Source of the DNA: Agromyces sp. Soil535
GTDB lineage: Bacteria; Actinomycetota; Actinomycetes; Actinomycetales; Microbacteriaceae
DNA: 64,000 nt
Assembly: GCF_001428255.1 (NCBI RefSeq)
Contig: NZ_LMRW01000001.1
Coordinates: 374,504 to 438,503 of the forward strand
Direction of reading: 5' to 3'
Under the pieces are notes generated by a model. That model worked only from the letters and a program-made list of their open reading frames with translations. It was not told the DNA's origin and ran no database searches. The position numbers and the translations under genes were made by a program. Positions 27,755 through 36,816 of the stretch are shown here, piece after piece. Position 1 is the stretch's first letter. Each line of letters starts with the position of its first letter.

Positions 27755-29160
27755 GAGGCGTCGGCCTGCGACGCCCGCGGGGCGCGCCCGGCCGCATCCG
27801 CAGCCTCCGCGGGCCCGGTCACCTCCGCGGCATCCGCCGTCCGCGCATCCCGCACGGCCTGAGCGGCCGCGTCGGGCTTCACGCCGAACAGCGCCTCGAG
27901 CCCGTCGATCCAAGCGGCCTGCTCACCGGCGCGGGCGAGCTCACGCGAGCGCACCATCGGCGTGTGCAGGAGCACGCCCGCCATGTGGCGCAGCGCGGCC
28001 TCGGTGCGTCCATCGTCGTCGCCTCGGGCCTGCGCCCGCGAGATCTCGGCGTCGAGGATGTCGAAGACGTGCCGGCGCAGTGCGACGACCGCCGGGGCGA
28101 GGTCGCGCTCCTCGACGGTGTCGCCGAACGCGCGGGCGTCGCGGGTGACGATCGCGCGTGCGGCATCCGTGGAGCCGAGCTCCTCGAGCGGCGCGTGGAT
28201 CTTGATCGTCTCGAGGTCGAGCAGTTCGACGCCGGGCAGCCCGACGACATCGGGTGCCACGTTGCGGGGCAGTCCGAGGTCGATGACGAGCTGGCGGGCC
28301 TGGGCCGGCTCGGGCGCCGTGGCCCCGGGCAGCATGGCGACGGATGCCGCGAGCTCCTCGCGCCCGACGGCGATGAGCGCCCGGTCGACCACGTGGTGCT
28401 CGGCGGTGGTGCACGTGACGATGAGGTCCACGCTCGCTGCGACGGCGGCGTACTCGCCGCGCGCGACGGCCCCGATACCGTGGCTGTGGGCGAACCCGGT
28501 GCCGCGGCCCGACGGCGAGTAGACGCGCACGTCGGTGACGCCGCGGTCGCGGAGGGCGGCGAGCGAGGCTCCGGCGAAACGGCCGGTGCCCACGAGCAGC
28601 ACCCGCGTCTGAGCCCAGTCGGTGACGCGGCTCTCGGCGAGGTCGAGCGCGAGGCGCACGAGCGAGCGGCCCTCGCCGCCGATGCCGGTCTCGTTCTTCA
28701 CGCGGCGGGAGGTCTGCGAGGCGCGCTGGAACAGGCGCTCGAGTTCGGGAGTCGTGGTGCCCTCGGTGCGCGCCTTCTCGAGCGAGCGGCGCACCTGGCC
28801 GGCGATCTCGCCCTCGCCGACGACGACGGACTCGAGGCCGGATGCCACGGCGAACAGGTGTCCTGCCACGGCGTTTCCGTGCACGAAGCCGAACGTGGTG
28901 CGCAGCTCCTCGGGTTCGAGGCCCGCGACCGTGCCGACCGCGCGGATCGCCTCGTGCACCGCGGGAACCGGCGACGCGCCCTCGGGAGCGTCGAGGTCGA
29001 GGTACGCCTCGAACCGATTGCACGTGGCGACGACGACCGCGCCCCGCAGGGCGTCGTGACCGTCGAGGATGCGCGGTGCAGCCTGTTCCGCGTTCGCCGA
29101 AAGACGCTCGAGCATGTCGAACCCGGCGTTCTTGTGACTCGCGGTGAGGCAGATGAGCAC
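27751..29160 (-). CDS. hemA: glutamyl-tRNA reductase
   Basis: 469 residues. Reduces glutamyl-tRNA to glutamate-1-semialdehyde, the first committed step of the C5 heme pathway. The catalytic Cys47 lies in VVATCNRFEAYL; VVVGEGEIAGQVR and VLLVGTGRFAG are the family and NADPH-binding segments, and the C-terminus is the helical dimerisation domain plus an Ala-rich tail. GTG start behind TAGAAT at 6 bases, a promoter that is also preserved in the duplicated copy at 30981. It reads away from the other heme genes, separated from hemE by accessory DNA. Confidence 0.94.
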   Translation of the reverse strand: MLICLTASHKNAGFDMLERLSANAEQAAPRILDGHDALRGAVVVATCNRFEAYLDLDAPEGASPVPAVHEAIRAVGTVAGLEPEELRTTFGFVHGNAVAGHLFAVASGLESVVVGEGEIAGQVRRSLEKARTEGTTTPELERLFQRASQTSRRVKNETGIGGEGRSLVRLALDLAESRVTDWAQTRVLLVGTGRFAGASLAALRDRGVTDVRVYSPSGRGTGFAHSHGIGAVARGEYAAVAASVDLIVTCTTAEHHVVDRALIAVGREELAASVAMLPGATAPEPAQARQLVIDLGLPRNVAPDVVGLPGVELLDLETIKIHAPLEELGSTDAARAIVTRDARAFGDTVEERDLAPAVVALRRHVFDILDAEISRAQARGDDDGRTEAALRHMAGVLLHTPMVRSRELARAGEQAAWIDGLEALFGVKPDAAAQAVRDARTADAAEVTGPAEAADAAGRAPRASQADAS

Positions 29161-29172
29161 GAGGAGATTCTA
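29161..29172 (-). promoter_or_regulatory. leaderless-type promoter of hemA
   Basis: On the minus strand TAGAAT, 6 bases, then GTG at 29160. The same hexamer and spacing persist in the diverged duplicate at 30981-30992, which supports function. Confidence 0.65.
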
Positions 29173-29250
29173 CCTGCCGTCGATCACGGCTTCGGTCGGG
29201 GTGACGGAACGAGACATCCGGATGCCGCTCCGTGCGTGCCGACTGCCGCC

Positions 29251-30870
29251 TCAGCCGACTTCGGCCAGGAACCGGTCCATTTCGTCGACGAACCGAGGCC
29301 ATGCCGGTTCGGTGGCGAGCATCAGGTGGTTGTGGCCCTCCAGCGAGACGAATCGGCTGCCGGGGATCATCGACGCGAGCAAGCGCCCCTCGGCGAGGGG
29401 CGGCGCGAGGTCGCCTCGGACGTGGACGACGAGGGTCGGGCAGGCCACCCGTTGCGCCGCATCCGCGACGTCGATGACGCCGAAGCCGCGAATGAAGCGG
29501 GCAGCGTTGGTCGGCGAGGTGGTGAGCCGTTGCAAGTCGTTGAACTCGTCCCACTGCTCACGGGTGCCTTCGGGCATGAAGCGGGCGGTGAACACCTGAC
29601 GGAACGTCGGCTCGTCGCTTCCCCAGCCCAGCTCCGCGAGTTCGGGCATGAGCCGAGCGATGCGGAGCTCCTCGTCGTTGCGCGCCCTGATGACGTGTCC
29701 GTGGACGTAGCCGCCGTACAGGACCAGGGCGCTGACCCGCTCGGGGTGCCGGGCGGCGTACTCGACGGCCACCGCGGCGCCCTGTGACACGCCCAGCAGT
29801 GCGAAGCGTTCGTAGCCGGCAGCGTCGACGACGGTGGCCAGATCGTCGATCCACGCCTCGATCGTGAACGAGGTCGTGTCCCAGTCCGACAAACCGCAGC
29901 CGCGTTCGTCGTAGCGCAGCACGCGGTAGCGGCTGGTCAGGGCGAGCAGCCAGTGTCGCCACAGCATGCTCTCCCAGTCGTACTCGAGATGCGACAGCCA
30001 GTTCGCCGCCTTGACGAGGGGCGGACCCGAACCTTCGACGGCGTAGGCGAGCCGGACGGAGTCCGAGGCATGGCAGAACCGCACATCTTGGGTGGGCAGC
30101 ACCGCCGGCGTCGCGCCGTCTCTGACCCGATGCGGCGGGAGGGCGAGCGCTGCTTGACGCACCGCGACCGCGTCGTCACCGGGCTCGACGCCGAGCTCCT
30201 CGGCGAGTACGGCCGCCAGCTGCTCGTACTGGGAGAGCGCGGCCGCTCGATCACCTCGCTCGACATGGGCGCGCATCAGCGCAACGTGCGCCTGCTCGTC
30301 GGTCGGATCTGCGGCGACGAGCTGCAACCATCGGCCGCCGACGCGCATCAGCTGCCGATGGAGGTGCGCGACACTGTTGCGGCGGGCATCCGTCCACGAC
30401 TCGTAGCGGTCCTCGGGCAGGAGCTCTCCGGTGAAGATCCCAAGGGCGTCGTCGATGCCGACACCGGTGTGCAGAGCAGCCCTGGCTGCCGATTCGAAAC
30501 GGACGACGTCCACCTCCACCTCGCGCGACGGGAGGAGACAGAGCGTGTCACCCATCCAGGCGACTGCGTCTGCGCCGAGCGCGCGACGAGCGAAGTGGAC
30601 CGCCTTGTGGAGGCGTGGCGCCGCGTCGATGAGCGGCAGATCCGGCCACAGCATTTCGATCACCTGCTCGCGGTGCAGCCGCCGATCGGGCGCGAGGGCC
30701 AGGGCCTTGACCAGGTTCGCCGCCGAACGCCGCCCCCATTGCGAACGATCCACCACACGTCCGTCCAGCACGACCGAGAATGTCCCGAGCATGATGACCT
30801 GATCGACCGACCGCAGCGCGGGCGCCCCGTCGGCTGCGACCGCCGCAGCGCGGTCGATGTCATCGGTCAC
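29251..30870 (-). CDS. BTAD/SARP-type DNA-binding domain fused to alpha/beta hydrolase
   Basis: 539-residue two-part protein. Residues about 25-110 form an OmpR/SARP-like winged helix (RSAANLVKALALAPDRRLHREQVIEMLWP), and about 110-245 a bacterial transcriptional activation domain with TPR-like helices. From about 265 to the end it is an alpha/beta hydrolase with nucleophile GVSQG and terminal EGHNH. Such fusions suggest transcription control by a hydrolysable or bound small molecule (inference). The GTG start overlaps the stop of a 37-codon reading frame derived from hemA, so its translation is tied to a captured hemA leader. Confidence 0.82.
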   Translation of the reverse strand: MTDDIDRAAAVAADGAPALRSVDQVIMLGTFSVVLDGRVVDRSQWGRRSAANLVKALALAPDRRLHREQVIEMLWPDLPLIDAAPRLHKAVHFARRALGADAVAWMGDTLCLLPSREVEVDVVRFESAARAALHTGVGIDDALGIFTGELLPEDRYESWTDARRNSVAHLHRQLMRVGGRWLQLVAADPTDEQAHVALMRAHVERGDRAAALSQYEQLAAVLAEELGVEPGDDAVAVRQAALALPPHRVRDGATPAVLPTQDVRFCHASDSVRLAYAVEGSGPPLVKAANWLSHLEYDWESMLWRHWLLALTSRYRVLRYDERGCGLSDWDTTSFTIEAWIDDLATVVDAAGYERFALLGVSQGAAVAVEYAARHPERVSALVLYGGYVHGHVIRARNDEELRIARLMPELAELGWGSDEPTFRQVFTARFMPEGTREQWDEFNDLQRLTTSPTNAARFIRGFGVIDVADAAQRVACPTLVVHVRGDLAPPLAEGRLLASMIPGSRFVSLEGHNHLMLATEPAWPRFVDEMDRFLAEVG

Positions 30871-30980
30871 GACGTGCCAGTCATGTCAGTCGGCGGCGCC
30901 GTCTGTTCCGCGTTCACCGAGCGTCGCTCCAGCAGGTCGAACGCGGCGTTCCTGTGACTCGCGGTGAGGCGGATGAGCAC
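30867..30980 (-). CDS. truncated hemA copy acting as coupled leader reading frame
   Basis: 37 codons. The first 28 match the HemA N-terminus (MLIRLTASHRNAAFDLLER versus MLICLTASHKNAGFDMLER); the copy lacks the catalytic cysteine region. Its stop overlaps the GTG of the BTAD-hydrolase gene (GTGA), copying the way the real hemA overlaps its GNAT neighbour. Promoter, start codon and coding start are about 80% identical to hemA over roughly 130 bases by eye. Likely non-enzymatic; it can provide transcription and translational coupling. Confidence 0.7.
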   Translation of the reverse strand: MLIRLTASHRNAAFDLLERRSVNAEQTAPPTDMTGTS

Positions 30981-31030
30981 ACGCAGATTCTACCGGCGTC
31001 GAATGGGGTTCGATCGGGGTGACGCTGAAC
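30897..31030. repeat. duplicate of the hemA 5' region (partner about 29085-29209)
   Basis: The two segments share long identical runs such as TGTGACTCGCGGTGAGGC and AGATTCTACC, in the same orientation, with scattered substitutions. They flank the BTAD-hydrolase gene. Confidence 0.85.
30981..30992 (-). promoter_or_regulatory. captured hemA-type leaderless promoter
   Basis: On the minus strand TAGAAT, 6 bases, then GTG at 30980, identical in layout to the hemA promoter. Confidence 0.6.
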
Positions 31031-31074
31031 GGCGTGCGGCGTGCGCGTGCGGCGTGGGGCCCGCGACGGCCGGC

Positions 31075-31803
31075 TCAGCGACCGCGACGAGCCGCTGCGG
31101 CCATACTCGGGGTGATGATCGGGATCGGTGCGGTGAGCGGCGGAAGCTCGAGGCCCTCGGCGGCGAGGGCGGCACGGTGCTTCGCCTTCCAGCTGCGCAC
31201 CACGGCGAAGAACGGCGCGTCGGCCATGGCGAACCGCACGGGACGTCCGGACGACAGGATGATCGGCAGCTCGATGCTCGATCCACCGTGCCGCACGCGC
31301 AGCTCGACGATCTGCACCACCGATCCCCCGACGACCATCGAGTCGGCGCGGATCCCGCGCACCTCGGGCCATGGGAAGTGGGCAGCGCGACGGGGCCTGT
31401 GGCCGCCGTTCCAGAACGCCACGCCCAGTTCGTCGACGACGATCGAGTAGCGCGCACCGAGCCGCACGCGGTCCGCGTCGTCGTGCATGAGCTCGTTGAG
31501 GCGCTTCACGAGCAGCCGGCTCCGGATGCCGCAGCTGAGCTCTCCCCGGGCCGTCGCCGAGAGCGCGATCCGACGCGCACGGGTACGTGCCGCACGGCCG
31601 AGCTGCACGATGCTCCACACGATGAAGACGAAGAGGCCGACGGCCGCGAATCCGATTGCGATGCTGGAGGTGGGCATGGCCGGCATCCGCGGCATGAACC
31701 GTTCGATCATGGGCGCACCGGCGATGAGTCCGGCGACCACGGCCGCGGCGGCGAGGGCGACGAGCACGGTGAGGCTGGCGCGGTGCGGCGTTGCGGCGTT
31801 CAT
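31075..31803 (-). CDS. membrane protein with PH-like cytoplasmic domain (hypothetical)
   Basis: 242 residues. Two hydrophobic helices at the N-terminus (about 10-30 and 47-70) are followed by a beta-rich domain (SIVVDELGVAFWNGG, then FPWPEVRGIRADSM and IELPIIL) of the sort seen in bacterial PH-domain-like membrane proteins. No catalytic motif. ATG 31803 is chosen; an in-frame extension upstream is Arg/Pro-rich and looks non-coding. Function unknown. Confidence 0.7.
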   Translation of the reverse strand: MNAATPHRASLTVLVALAAAAVVAGLIAGAPMIERFMPRMPAMPTSSIAIGFAAVGLFVFIVWSIVQLGRAARTRARRIALSATARGELSCGIRSRLLVKRLNELMHDDADRVRLGARYSIVVDELGVAFWNGGHRPRRAAHFPWPEVRGIRADSMVVGGSVVQIVELRVRHGGSSIELPIILSSGRPVRFAMADAPFFAVVRSWKAKHRAALAAEGLELPPLTAPIPIITPSMAAAARRGR

Positions 31804-32130
31804 CGGGCGACTCCCGCTCGCGGCATTCGGGCTCGACGAACCGGCATGGACAGGGCGTTCGACACGATCGGGGACACGTCGTCTTCTTCTCCGTGGGGGC
31901 GGAGGCGCGCCGTCGTCGGCACGTCGTCGTGCCGGGGAACACGACGCAACCGACTGTAGCGTGCGAGCGCTCTCAAGCGACAGAGGAGACGGCGCAATCG
32001 GCGCGTCGTTGCGGCATTCGGCGACGATCTCGATGCTCGGAGCGGGCCGGAACATCCGTTTTCGTCACTCGACGACCCCGTCCTGCGACTCCGTCGGGAG
32101 CCGGCCGGCGAGTGGCCCGCCGCGCGACCG
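31804..32130. other. gap of about 330 bases, holding a LacI-type operator
   Basis: No gene recognised. It contains the operator-like palindrome at 31962-31975 with a TAGCGT box directly before it on the plus strand. Confidence 0.5.
31962..31975. promoter_or_regulatory. stranded LacI-family (CebR-like) operator
   Basis: TGCGAGCGCTCTCA matches the actinobacterial LacI-family operator pattern TGnGAGCGCTCnCA. TAGCGT at 31957-31962 gives a -10 box reading rightward, but the only thing downstream is an RHS remnant. It may be the leftover promoter of a lost sugar operon. Confidence 0.5.
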
Positions 32131-32723
32131 TAGGCGCTCGAGTACCACGCGTCCGACCAGCACGTGTCCACCCAGATCACCTCCGGGCCCGGCGCGGGCA
32201 CCCAAGTCGAGTACCTGCGGGATGTCACCGGCCGGGTCGTGCAACGCACCGTGACCACGGGCGGGGCAGAACCCGGAGACCACCCGGGTGCGGTACGGGT
32301 TCACCGGTGGTGGGGACTCTCCGGATCTTATCCTGGACGGGCAGAACACCCTCCTCGAGCAGGTGATCGGCCTGGCCGGCGGGGTCACCGTGACGAAGAC
32401 GAGCACCACGCAGTCGTGGTCGTACCCGAACATCCACGGCGATATCACGGTCACGGCGGATGCCGCAGGCACCCGGAGTCCGGGCGTGTTCCGGTACGAC
32501 CCCGTTCGGGCAACCGATCGACCCGACCACCGGGCAGACCAGCACCGGGACCGCGGACGACGCAGGCCCGGACGCGCTCCCCGGCAATGAGGACTGGGGT
32601 GGCTCGGCACGCACCGGAAGCTCACCGAGCATGCCGGGTCGATCCCGCTGCTGTTCGGCGAGCATCGTGAGACGCAATCTGCAGGGTTACTACTTGGCGA
32701 CGTTGCATGAATCGATGATGTTG
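32131..32723 (+). pseudogene. RHS/YD-repeat protein remnant, frameshifted and truncated
   Basis: Successive frames carry pieces of one RHS core: TSGPGAGTQVEYLRDVTGRV, then RYGFTGGGDSPDLILDGQN and SWSYPNIHGDITVTADAAG, then FGQPIDPTTGQT and DALPGNEDWG, then GWLGTHRKLTEHAGSIPL. The frame changes near 32275, at an extra base near 32504 and at a missing base near 32595-32600. The N-terminal repeats and the terminal core signature plus toxin are absent. RHS proteins are polymorphic toxins; this is a dead fragment. Confidence 0.8.
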
Positions 32724-32785
32724 ACCGCCTGTCAGAATGACCACGGGGTGTGTCGCGAGTGGCACCAAGGGAAAGCTGTCTGCCG

Positions 32786-33445
32786 ATGAGCGTTGTTGTA
32801 CCCGATTCGCTGTCCGTGAGCGGTGAGCTGCAGGTGTTCCGTTGGGTGCAGCGGAGTCAAGAGAACCTTGAGTTCTTGTGGACTCCGGGGCAGGACGTGA
32901 ATCCGGCGTTCGATGGCTTCGTGCGTGTCGAGCATTTCGAGGATCAGCCCAAGCTCGGTCCGGCCGTGCTGTACGACCGTCCGAGTGAGTCGTCGTACAC
33001 GACATCGGTCGAGAAGTTCAAGCGCAACAGGGCTTCCGGCGTCGTCCGGCTCGGCTCGCCCAAGAGTGAGGCGTTTCACGATCAGTCGTGGTTCCGACGG
33101 CCACCGCTGGACCCGGCCCGCCTGCAGGAGATCCTCGACAGGTTGCGAGCCGAACCGCCGCCTGGCACGTTCTTCGATGAGTACTGGACGCGGGCCCAAC
33201 TCGAGGAGCGGCAGTGGTACTCGGTGCACGGCTTGGCGAGAGTCGACAGCAGCCTCCACGAGGTGATTGTGCTCTGCAGCTGTCGGGACGACCCACCCAC
33301 CGTGTCGGCTCGTGCGGCGCTCGCACAAGTCGAGGCCGAGCTCGGATACGACTTCGCGGCCGTGGAGGTGTATCGGACGCACGACGTTGGTCCGGCTGTC
33401 AGTGGAATCGGAGCGCTCCGCATCGAGCGCAGAATCGGCGAGTGA
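32786..33445 (+). CDS. hypothetical protein downstream of RHS remnant
   Basis: 219 residues, not recognised. Composition looks like a soluble alpha/beta protein, with charged segments such as FKRNRASGVVRLGSPKSEAFHDQSWF and a beta-rich C-terminus (LHEVIVLCSCRDDPP). Third-position GC looks lower than in the surrounding genes, suggesting transfer. Its place right after an RHS remnant makes an orphan immunity protein a possibility, but no sequence motif shows this. ATG 32786 has only a weak purine run upstream; an in-frame start at 32750 is possible. Confidence 0.6.
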   Translation: MSVVVPDSLSVSGELQVFRWVQRSQENLEFLWTPGQDVNPAFDGFVRVEHFEDQPKLGPAVLYDRPSESSYTTSVEKFKRNRASGVVRLGSPKSEAFHDQSWFRRPPLDPARLQEILDRLRAEPPPGTFFDEYWTRAQLEERQWYSVHGLARVDSSLHEVIVLCSCRDDPPTVSARAALAQVEAELGYDFAAVEVYRTHDVGPAVSGIGALRIERRIGE

Positions 33446-33663
33446 ACGAAATCGAGCGAACACGCTCAGGGAGGGCCATCCATGCTCGACTCCCTGGCAT
33501 AGCCAACAATCCGAAGGTAGGTCAAGTGCTACGTCTGCAAGGTAGCCGCTTGGAGGTCACATCGGTTACCCGACGCGTCGCTCGACGCACAGCGGACGTG
33601 ACCGCCACAGTGCGAGACGATCGCGAATCTACGACGAAGGCTTCGCAGATCCACGACGAATGA
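33442..33663 (+). CDS. small hypothetical protein, coupled to the preceding gene
   Basis: 73 codons starting with a GTG that overlaps the preceding stop (GTGA). The middle (KVGQVLRLQGSRLEV, then VTRRVARRTADVTATV) looks like alternating beta strands. Same relaxed codon use as its neighbour. No known family; could be a genuine small partner or an accidental open frame. Confidence 0.4.
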   Translation: MNEIERTRSGRAIHARLPGIANNPKVGQVLRLQGSRLEVTSVTRRVARRTADVTATVRDDRESTTKASQIHDE

Positions 33664-33866
<203 letters not shown>

Positions 33867-35072
33867 ATGTCACGCGTGATCCTCTCCCCGCAGCATCCCC
33901 TGTCCGCCGGCCTCACGGGCGACTCGCGCCTGGTGCGGGCCTACCGTGGGGAGCGCAGTGACACGACGCCCGTGTGGTTCATGCGGCAGGCGGGGCGATC
34001 GCTGCCCGAGTATCGCGACCTGCGCGTCGGCACGCGCATGCTCGACGCCTGCCTCGACCCGGGGATGGCGTCGGAGATCACGCTGCAGCCGGTGCGCCGC
34101 CACAAGGTCGACGCGGGCATCTTCTTCAGCGACATCGTCGTGCCGCTGAAGCTCGTGGGCGTCGACGTCGAGATCCAGCCCGGCCGCGGGCCCGTCTTCA
34201 GCAAGGGCTATGCGGATGCCGCGGGCGTGGCCGAGCTCACGTCGATCGACCCCGCGCGTCTCGACGCGGCATCCGGACCCATCACGGAGGCCGTGCAGCG
34301 CACTGTCGCCGAGCTGAACGTGACGGCGCCGAGCGGGATTTCGACAGGCTCAACCAGCAGCGCGACAGGCTCAACCAGCGGAAGCGCTGCCTCAACCCGC
34401 AGCACGCCATTGATCGGGTTCGCGGGCGCCCCGTTCACGCTCGCCGCGTACCTCGCCGAGGGCGGCCCCTCGAAGGACCACCTCGCGGCGCGCACGCTCA
34501 TGCACGCCGACCCCGGCGCCTGGAGCGCGCTCATGGAGTGGACCGCCGAGCTCACCGGGCGCTTCCTGCGCACGCAGGTGCTGGCCGGGGCATCCGCCGC
34601 GCAGCTCTTCGATTCCTGGGCGGGCGCGCTCTCGCTCGCCGACTACGAGACGCACGTGGCGCCGGCGTCGGCGAAGGCGCTCGCGCACGTGCACGACCTC
34701 TCCTATGAGGTCGCGGATGCCTCGGGCACGACCGAGACCCGTCCGGTCCCCGTCGTGCACTTCGGCGTCGGCACGGGCGAGCTGCTCGGCGCGATGCACG
34801 GCATCGGCGTCGACACCGTCGGCGTCGACTACCGCGTTCCGCTCGACGTCGCGGCGCACCGGGTCGGCGCCGACGTGCCGCTGCAGGGCAACCTCGACCC
34901 GGCGCTGCTCGCCGCCCCGTGGCCGGTGCTCGAGGCCGCAGTGCGCGACGTGCTCGCCCGCGGGAAGGCCGCGCCGGCACACGTGTTCAACCTCGGGCAC
35001 GGCGTGCCGCCCGAGACCGACCCGACCGTGCTCACCCGCGTAGTCGAGCTCGTGCACGAGGCGGGGGCATGA
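33867..35072 (+). CDS. hemE: uroporphyrinogen decarboxylase
   Basis: 401 residues. Decarboxylates uroporphyrinogen III to coproporphyrinogen III. The active-site opening [23 protein letters not shown] and [13 protein letters not shown] are intact. Residues about 157-180 are a Ser/Thr/Gly-rich insert ([16 protein letters not shown] and on) encoded by tandem repeat DNA; without it the length is near that of typical HemE (about 350-375). The insert falls in a loop before the [11 protein letters not shown] strand, so activity may survive. Start ATG 33867 or in-frame GTG 33876. Stop overlaps hemY by 4 bases. Confidence 0.93.
   Translation: MSRVILSPQHPLSAGLTGDSRLVRAYRGERSDTTPVWFMRQAGRSLPEYRDLRVGTRMLDACLDPGMASEITLQPVRRHKVDAGIFFSDIVVPLKLVGVDVEIQPGRGPVFSKGYADAAGVAELTSIDPARLDAASGPITEAVQRTVAELNVTAPSGISTGSTSSATGSTSGSAASTRSTPLIGFAGAPFTLAAYLAEGGPSKDHLAARTLMHADPGAWSALMEWTAELTGRFLRTQVLAGASAAQLFDSWAGALSLADYETHVAPASAKALAHVHDLSYEVADASGTTETRPVPVVHFGVGTGELLGAMHGIGVDTVGVDYRVPLDVAAHRVGADVPLQGNLDPALLAAPWPVLEAAVRDVLARGKAAPAHVFNLGHGVPPETDPTVLTRVVELVHEAGA
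34335..34406 (+). repeat. repeat-derived in-frame insertion inside hemE
   Basis: TTTCGACAGGCTCAACCAGC is followed by a second CGACAGGCTCAACCAGC 21 bases later and a third, degenerate CTCAACCCGCAG. The period is 7 codons, so the frame is kept. The ends resemble the dispersed palindromic repeats of this window. Confidence 0.8.
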
Positions 35073-36715
35073 GCGAGTCATCCGCCGGTGGACGCGAGCC
35101 CGGCGAAGCCGGACGCGCATCGAGACCCGACCTCGAGCGGTCGACGGGGCTCCGGCTCGAGCACCGCACCACCGACGTCGTCGTGGTCGGCGGCGGCGTC
35201 GCCGGGCTCGTCGCCGCACTCGAGTGCGCGAAGGTCGGCCTGCGGGTGACGCTGCTCGAGCGGCGCGACGCGATCGGCGGATGCGTCGGGCGCATCGAGC
35301 TCGACGGCCTCACGCTCGACAGCGGCGCCGAGTCGTTCGCGACCCGGGGCGGTGCGGTCGCTGGGCTCCTCGAGCGGCTCGGGCTCGCCGACGACATCGA
35401 GCAGCCGAACCCCGCCGGGGCGTGGCTCGTGATGCCGGGCCCGGGGGGCGTGCCCGACGCCGCGCCGCTGCCCCGCACCGGGGTGCTCGGGATCCCCGCG
35501 AACCCGCTCGGCGACGACGTGCGCCGCATCATCGGCTGGCGCGGCGCGATGCGCGCGTATTCCGACCGGCTCATGCCGATCCTCCGCATCGGGCGCGCCC
35601 ACAGCCTCGGCCGGCTCGTGCGCTCGCGCATGGGCGACGCGGTGCTCGATCGTCTTGTCACCCCGATCTCCGCGGGCGTCTACTCCACGAACCCCGACGA
35701 CCTCGACCTCGACGTCGTCGCCCCCGGCCTCAACGAGGCGATGACGCGCATGGGCTCGCTGTCGGGCGGCGTCGGCCAGCTCCTCGAGGAGCGGAAGGCC
35801 GGCAGCGCCGTGCTCGGCCTCCGCGGCGGCATGCACCGGCTCGTCGACGCGCTCGCCGCGCAGCTCGACCGCTTCGGCGTCGAGGTGGTCACGGGGGCCG
35901 AGGTCACAGGGCTCGCGCGACGTTCCGTCGACGAGGGCGCGGATGCCACGGCAGCCCCTGGATGGCGTGTCGACGCCGTGCTCCACGCGGATGCCGATGC
36001 CGACGGCGGCGCCGACGACACGAAAGACGTCGTCACTCCCGGATCCGCCGATGCGACCGCCCCGGCCGAGGAGCCGACCGTCCTGCTCCTCGATGCCCGA
36101 TACGTGGTGCTCGCGGCGCCCGCAGACGCCTCGCGTCGGCTGCTCGAGGAGGCGTCGCTCGGCTGGTCGGATGCCTCGAACTGGCCGTCGCCGGCATCCG
36201 TCGAGCTCGTCACGCTCGTGCTCGAGGCGCCGGCACTCGACGCCGCACCCCGCGGCACCGGCGTGCTCGTGGCCGCCGGCACCCCGGGCGTGACCGCGAA
36301 GGCGCTCACCCACTCGAGCGCCAAGTGGGCATGGCTCGCGGAGCTCGCAGGCGGACGCCAGGTCGTGCGCCTCTCCTACGGGCGCGCGGGCGAGCCGAAT
36401 CCGCTCGACGGCCGCTCCGACGACGAGGTCGCCGCCCTCGCGCTCGCCGACGCGAGCACCCTGCTGGGCACGCCGCTCGACGCCTCGATGCTCCTCGCAG
36501 CCGGCCGTAGCGCCTGGCGCGACGCGCTCTCGCAGGCCACCATCGGGCAGCGCGATCGGGTGCGTGAGCTCGAGGACGTGCTCGCGGCCGAGCCGGGCAT
36601 CGAGGCGACGGGCTCGTGGGTCGCGGGCACGGGCCTGGCCTCGGTGATCCCGCACGCGCTCGAGGCCGCACGCCGCATCCGGCACCTCGCGGTCAGGCCC
36701 GACGACGTCGCATAG
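35069..36715 (+). CDS. hemY: coproporphyrinogen III oxidase (HemY/CgoX type)
   Basis: 548-residue FAD enzyme. The N-terminal FAD motif is [11 protein letters not shown], followed by [22 protein letters not shown]; the C-terminal FAD-closing segment is [18 protein letters not shown]. In Actinobacteria this protein oxidises coproporphyrinogen III to coproporphyrin III rather than protoporphyrinogen. The presence of hemQ and hemH downstream supports that. A non-conserved Asp/Ala-rich stretch near residues 295-330 is longer than usual. Overlaps hemE (ATGA). Confidence 0.92.
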   Translation: MSESSAGGREPGEAGRASRPDLERSTGLRLEHRTTDVVVVGGGVAGLVAALECAKVGLRVTLLERRDAIGGCVGRIELDGLTLDSGAESFATRGGAVAGLLERLGLADDIEQPNPAGAWLVMPGPGGVPDAAPLPRTGVLGIPANPLGDDVRRIIGWRGAMRAYSDRLMPILRIGRAHSLGRLVRSRMGDAVLDRLVTPISAGVYSTNPDDLDLDVVAPGLNEAMTRMGSLSGGVGQLLEERKAGSAVLGLRGGMHRLVDALAAQLDRFGVEVVTGAEVTGLARRSVDEGADATAAPGWRVDAVLHADADADGGADDTKDVVTPGSADATAPAEEPTVLLLDARYVVLAAPADASRRLLEEASLGWSDASNWPSPASVELVTLVLEAPALDAAPRGTGVLVAAGTPGVTAKALTHSSAKWAWLAELAGGRQVVRLSYGRAGEPNPLDGRSDDEVAALALADASTLLGTPLDASMLLAAGRSAWRDALSQATIGQRDRVRELEDVLAAEPGIEATGSWVAGTGLASVIPHALEAARRIRHLAVRPDDVA

Positions 36716-36745
36716 CCGGAACGGAATACTTTTCACGCAACCCTC

Positions 36746-36773
36746 TTGCGCGACCCCACGCGGGGTCTACGCT
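36746..36773 (+). promoter_or_regulatory. promoter with palindromic spacer before the YtxH-like gene
   Basis: TTGCGC (36746-36751), a 16-base spacer that is itself a palindrome (GACCCCACGCGGGGTC, 36752-36767), then TACGCT (36768-36773). The palindrome could be an operator, or a hairpin ending hemY transcription. Confidence 0.45.
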
Positions 36774-36816
36774 GGAAAGGTCGCCGTGGTCGTCCACACG
36801 GAGAGATGGGGTGCAC

